A DNA stretch of 14,150 bases from an uncultured Sediminicola sp. (GTDB taxonomy: Bacteria; Bacteroidota; Bacteroidia; Flavobacteriales; Flavobacteriaceae), in contig CALHVB010000110.1 in NCBI GenBank assembly GCA_938039345.1, forward strand, positions 1 to 14,150. The letters run 5' to 3'. The notes beneath the pieces were generated by a model. That model searched no databases. It saw nothing but the letters and a program-made list of their open reading frames with translations, and was not told where the DNA came from. Positions 13,126-14,150 of this stretch are shown here, piece by piece. The position numbers and the translations under genes are program-made. Position 1 is the first letter of the stretch, and every line of letters begins with the position of its first letter.

Positions 13126-14150
13126 TTAAAAATTATATTTTATTCCTGCATGTACTGCTCTTGGATTCCCTATGGTATAACTATTCTCACTTCTAAATCT
13201 ATTATAAGATACTCTTGCGGCATAAAGAGTGTCAAAAATATTTAAACCATGAGCCCAAATTTCAAAGCCTTTTATTTTATAAGCAGCTTTTATGTTAAAT
13301 ATATGGTGTCCATTATAGGTAGCTGTACCTGAAGAGCCATCGTCATTAGAAATTTGACCTTCGAAACTAGCATTGTACTTACCTACTAATTCGCATTCAG
13401 CAGCAATACTAAAGTTTTTTAGGTAGTTTGGTTTGTAGGTAATATTTGTATTCCCTAATAAGCTTGGAGCAGTTTCTCTGTCTGTGTTAGAATAATCTAT
13501 ACCGCCATCAAAAAAGCTATCGTAACGGTGTTTTGCATAGCTTCCGTTATGGTTTAAAGTAATTTCTTTAGATGGAGTATATTTTATGCTATACTCTACA
13601 CCATAAGACCTTGTTTTTCCGGCATTGGTATTAAAAAAATTATCATCTGCATCTCTAAGTGTAATCAATGTGTTTTTACCGTCTAAGACATAAATTGCAG
13701 CATCTAATTTTAATTTAGATGTAATTGCAGCATAAGTACCAATTTCGTAGTTGTTATAACGACTAGGTTTTATGCCTACTAAATTATTTCTGTTACGATA
13801 CAGTGTTGAGGTCTGCGGAGGTGTAAATCCTTGAGAATAGTTAGCGTAGATTCCTGTTGTGGTATTAAAATTATAGTTAACACCTAGTTTAGGAGTTAGG
13901 TTGTTGTAGTTGTCTATAGCATCACTAGCACCTGTACTTTCAGATAGGTTGTTGTAATCGTATCTAAAATTATCATAACGTAGAGCAGCTGTTACTTTAA
14001 GCGCTTCTGAAGGATTTATTTCATACTGAAAATATCCTGCATAATTTAAAATATTAGCTTCGTAGTTTAAAATATAATCACCACTATTTAAGGTAAAATC
14101 AATATTTCTGCCAGTTACGGGGTCAACAATAATAGAGGTTGTTTCTGCTA
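13126..14150 (-). CDS. TonB-dependent outer-membrane receptor, C-terminal part
   Basis: The reading frame is open from the stop at 13126 to the window edge, giving the last 341 residues; the rest lies beyond 14150. A TTG at 13668 is internal. The sequence is made of amphipathic beta strands typical of the receptor barrel, with family landmarks: RYDNFRYDYN, then TPKLGVNYNF, YANYSQGFTPPQTSTL, NNYEIGTYAAI, and GVEYSIKYTPSKEI. The chain ends in a beta strand with a terminal Phe (GIKYNF), the usual signal for BAM-dependent insertion in the outer membrane. The strand pattern fits siderophore-type receptors more than the very large SusC type, and the PepSY-TM gene downstream supports an iron or heme substrate. 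The plug and TonB box are not in view. Confidence 0.92.
   Translation of the reverse strand, partial: AETTSIIVDPVTGRNIDFTLNSGDYILNYEANILNYAGYFQYEINPSEALKVTAALRYDNFRYDYNNLSESTGASDAIDNYNNLTPKLGVNYNFNTTTGIYANYSQGFTPPQTSTLYRNRNNLVGIKPSRYNNYEIGTYAAITSKLKLDAAIYVLDGKNTLITLRDADDNFFNTNAGKTRSYGVEYSIKYTPSKEITLNHNGSYAKHRYDSFFDGGIDYSNTDRETAPSLLGNTNITYKPNYLKNFSIAAECELVGKYNASFEGQISNDDGSSGTATYNGHHIFNIKAAYKIKGFEIWAHGLNIFDTLYAARVSYNRFRSENSYTIGNPRAVHAGIKYNF

Noticed and set aside
13126..13668. A separate 180-residue gene starting at a TTG at 13668
   Set aside because: The frame is open to the window edge and encodes continuous receptor barrel strands, so this is only the end of a larger gene.
1..14150. CRISPR arrays, tRNA or rRNA genes, insertion sequences, phage genes, toxin-antitoxin or known defence systems
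   Set aside because: Looked for on both strands by reading; no direct-repeat arrays, tRNA-like folds, transposase or integrase motifs, or defence domains were seen. Composition and gene density look uniform.

Overview
The window looks like chromosomal DNA from a gliding, AT-rich member of Bacteroidota, most likely family Flavobacteriaceae. The evidence is the gldE-gldD pair, a type IX secretion (T9SS) C-terminal signal, short Bacteroidota-type lipoprotein signals, TAnnTTTG-type -7 promoter elements, the lack of Shine-Dalgarno-like sequences before genes, and an RNase E/G of the Bacteroidota type. I see no mobile element, CRISPR array, rRNA, tRNA or phage gene, and no gene-free stretch longer than about 140 bases.

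Layout. (1) Bases 1-423 hold the 3' end of a secreted vanadium-haloperoxidase/PAP2-like enzyme with a T9SS sorting domain. (2) Bases 425-2280, minus strand, hold a tight three-gene unit: a SIMPL-domain protein, an unknown lipoprotein and a peptide-deformylase-like protein with a lipoprotein signal. (3) Bases 2351-4043, minus, hold an ECF42-type sigma factor with a long C-terminal extension, followed by its usual YciI/DGPF partner and a terminator. (4) Bases 4086-6222, minus, hold an HU-type DNA-binding protein, a 29-residue, extremely basic probable ribosomal protein (bS22/mS38-like), a terminator, a leader with an inverted repeat, an RNase E/G gene and a strong terminator. (5) From a divergent promoter region at 6223-6348, the plus strand carries mutY-ssb-gldE-gldD as a compact operon (6349-9791). 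(6) Bases 9879-11366 hold a secreted S10 serine carboxypeptidase-like enzyme. (7) On the minus strand, a small helical lipoprotein (11384-11800) is followed, going right, by a PepSY-TM membrane protein (11873-13114) and the 3' part of a TonB-dependent receptor (13126 to the window edge).

How the genes fit together. HU, RNase E/G, the putative ribosomal protein, MutY and Ssb are housekeeping nucleic-acid functions around one divergent promoter region. GldE and GldD tie that block to gliding motility and T9SS, and the truncated first gene encodes a T9SS cargo. The receptor and PepSY protein form a likely iron or siderophore uptake pair. The sigma factor and YciI protein form a self-contained regulatory module.

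Most of the window is ordinary core genome. The items most worth a second look are the lipoprotein-type peptide deformylase and its operon partners, the 29-residue basic gene that standard gene callers may miss, the ECF42 module, and the leader in front of the RNase E/G gene. I found no clear new defence or mobile system.
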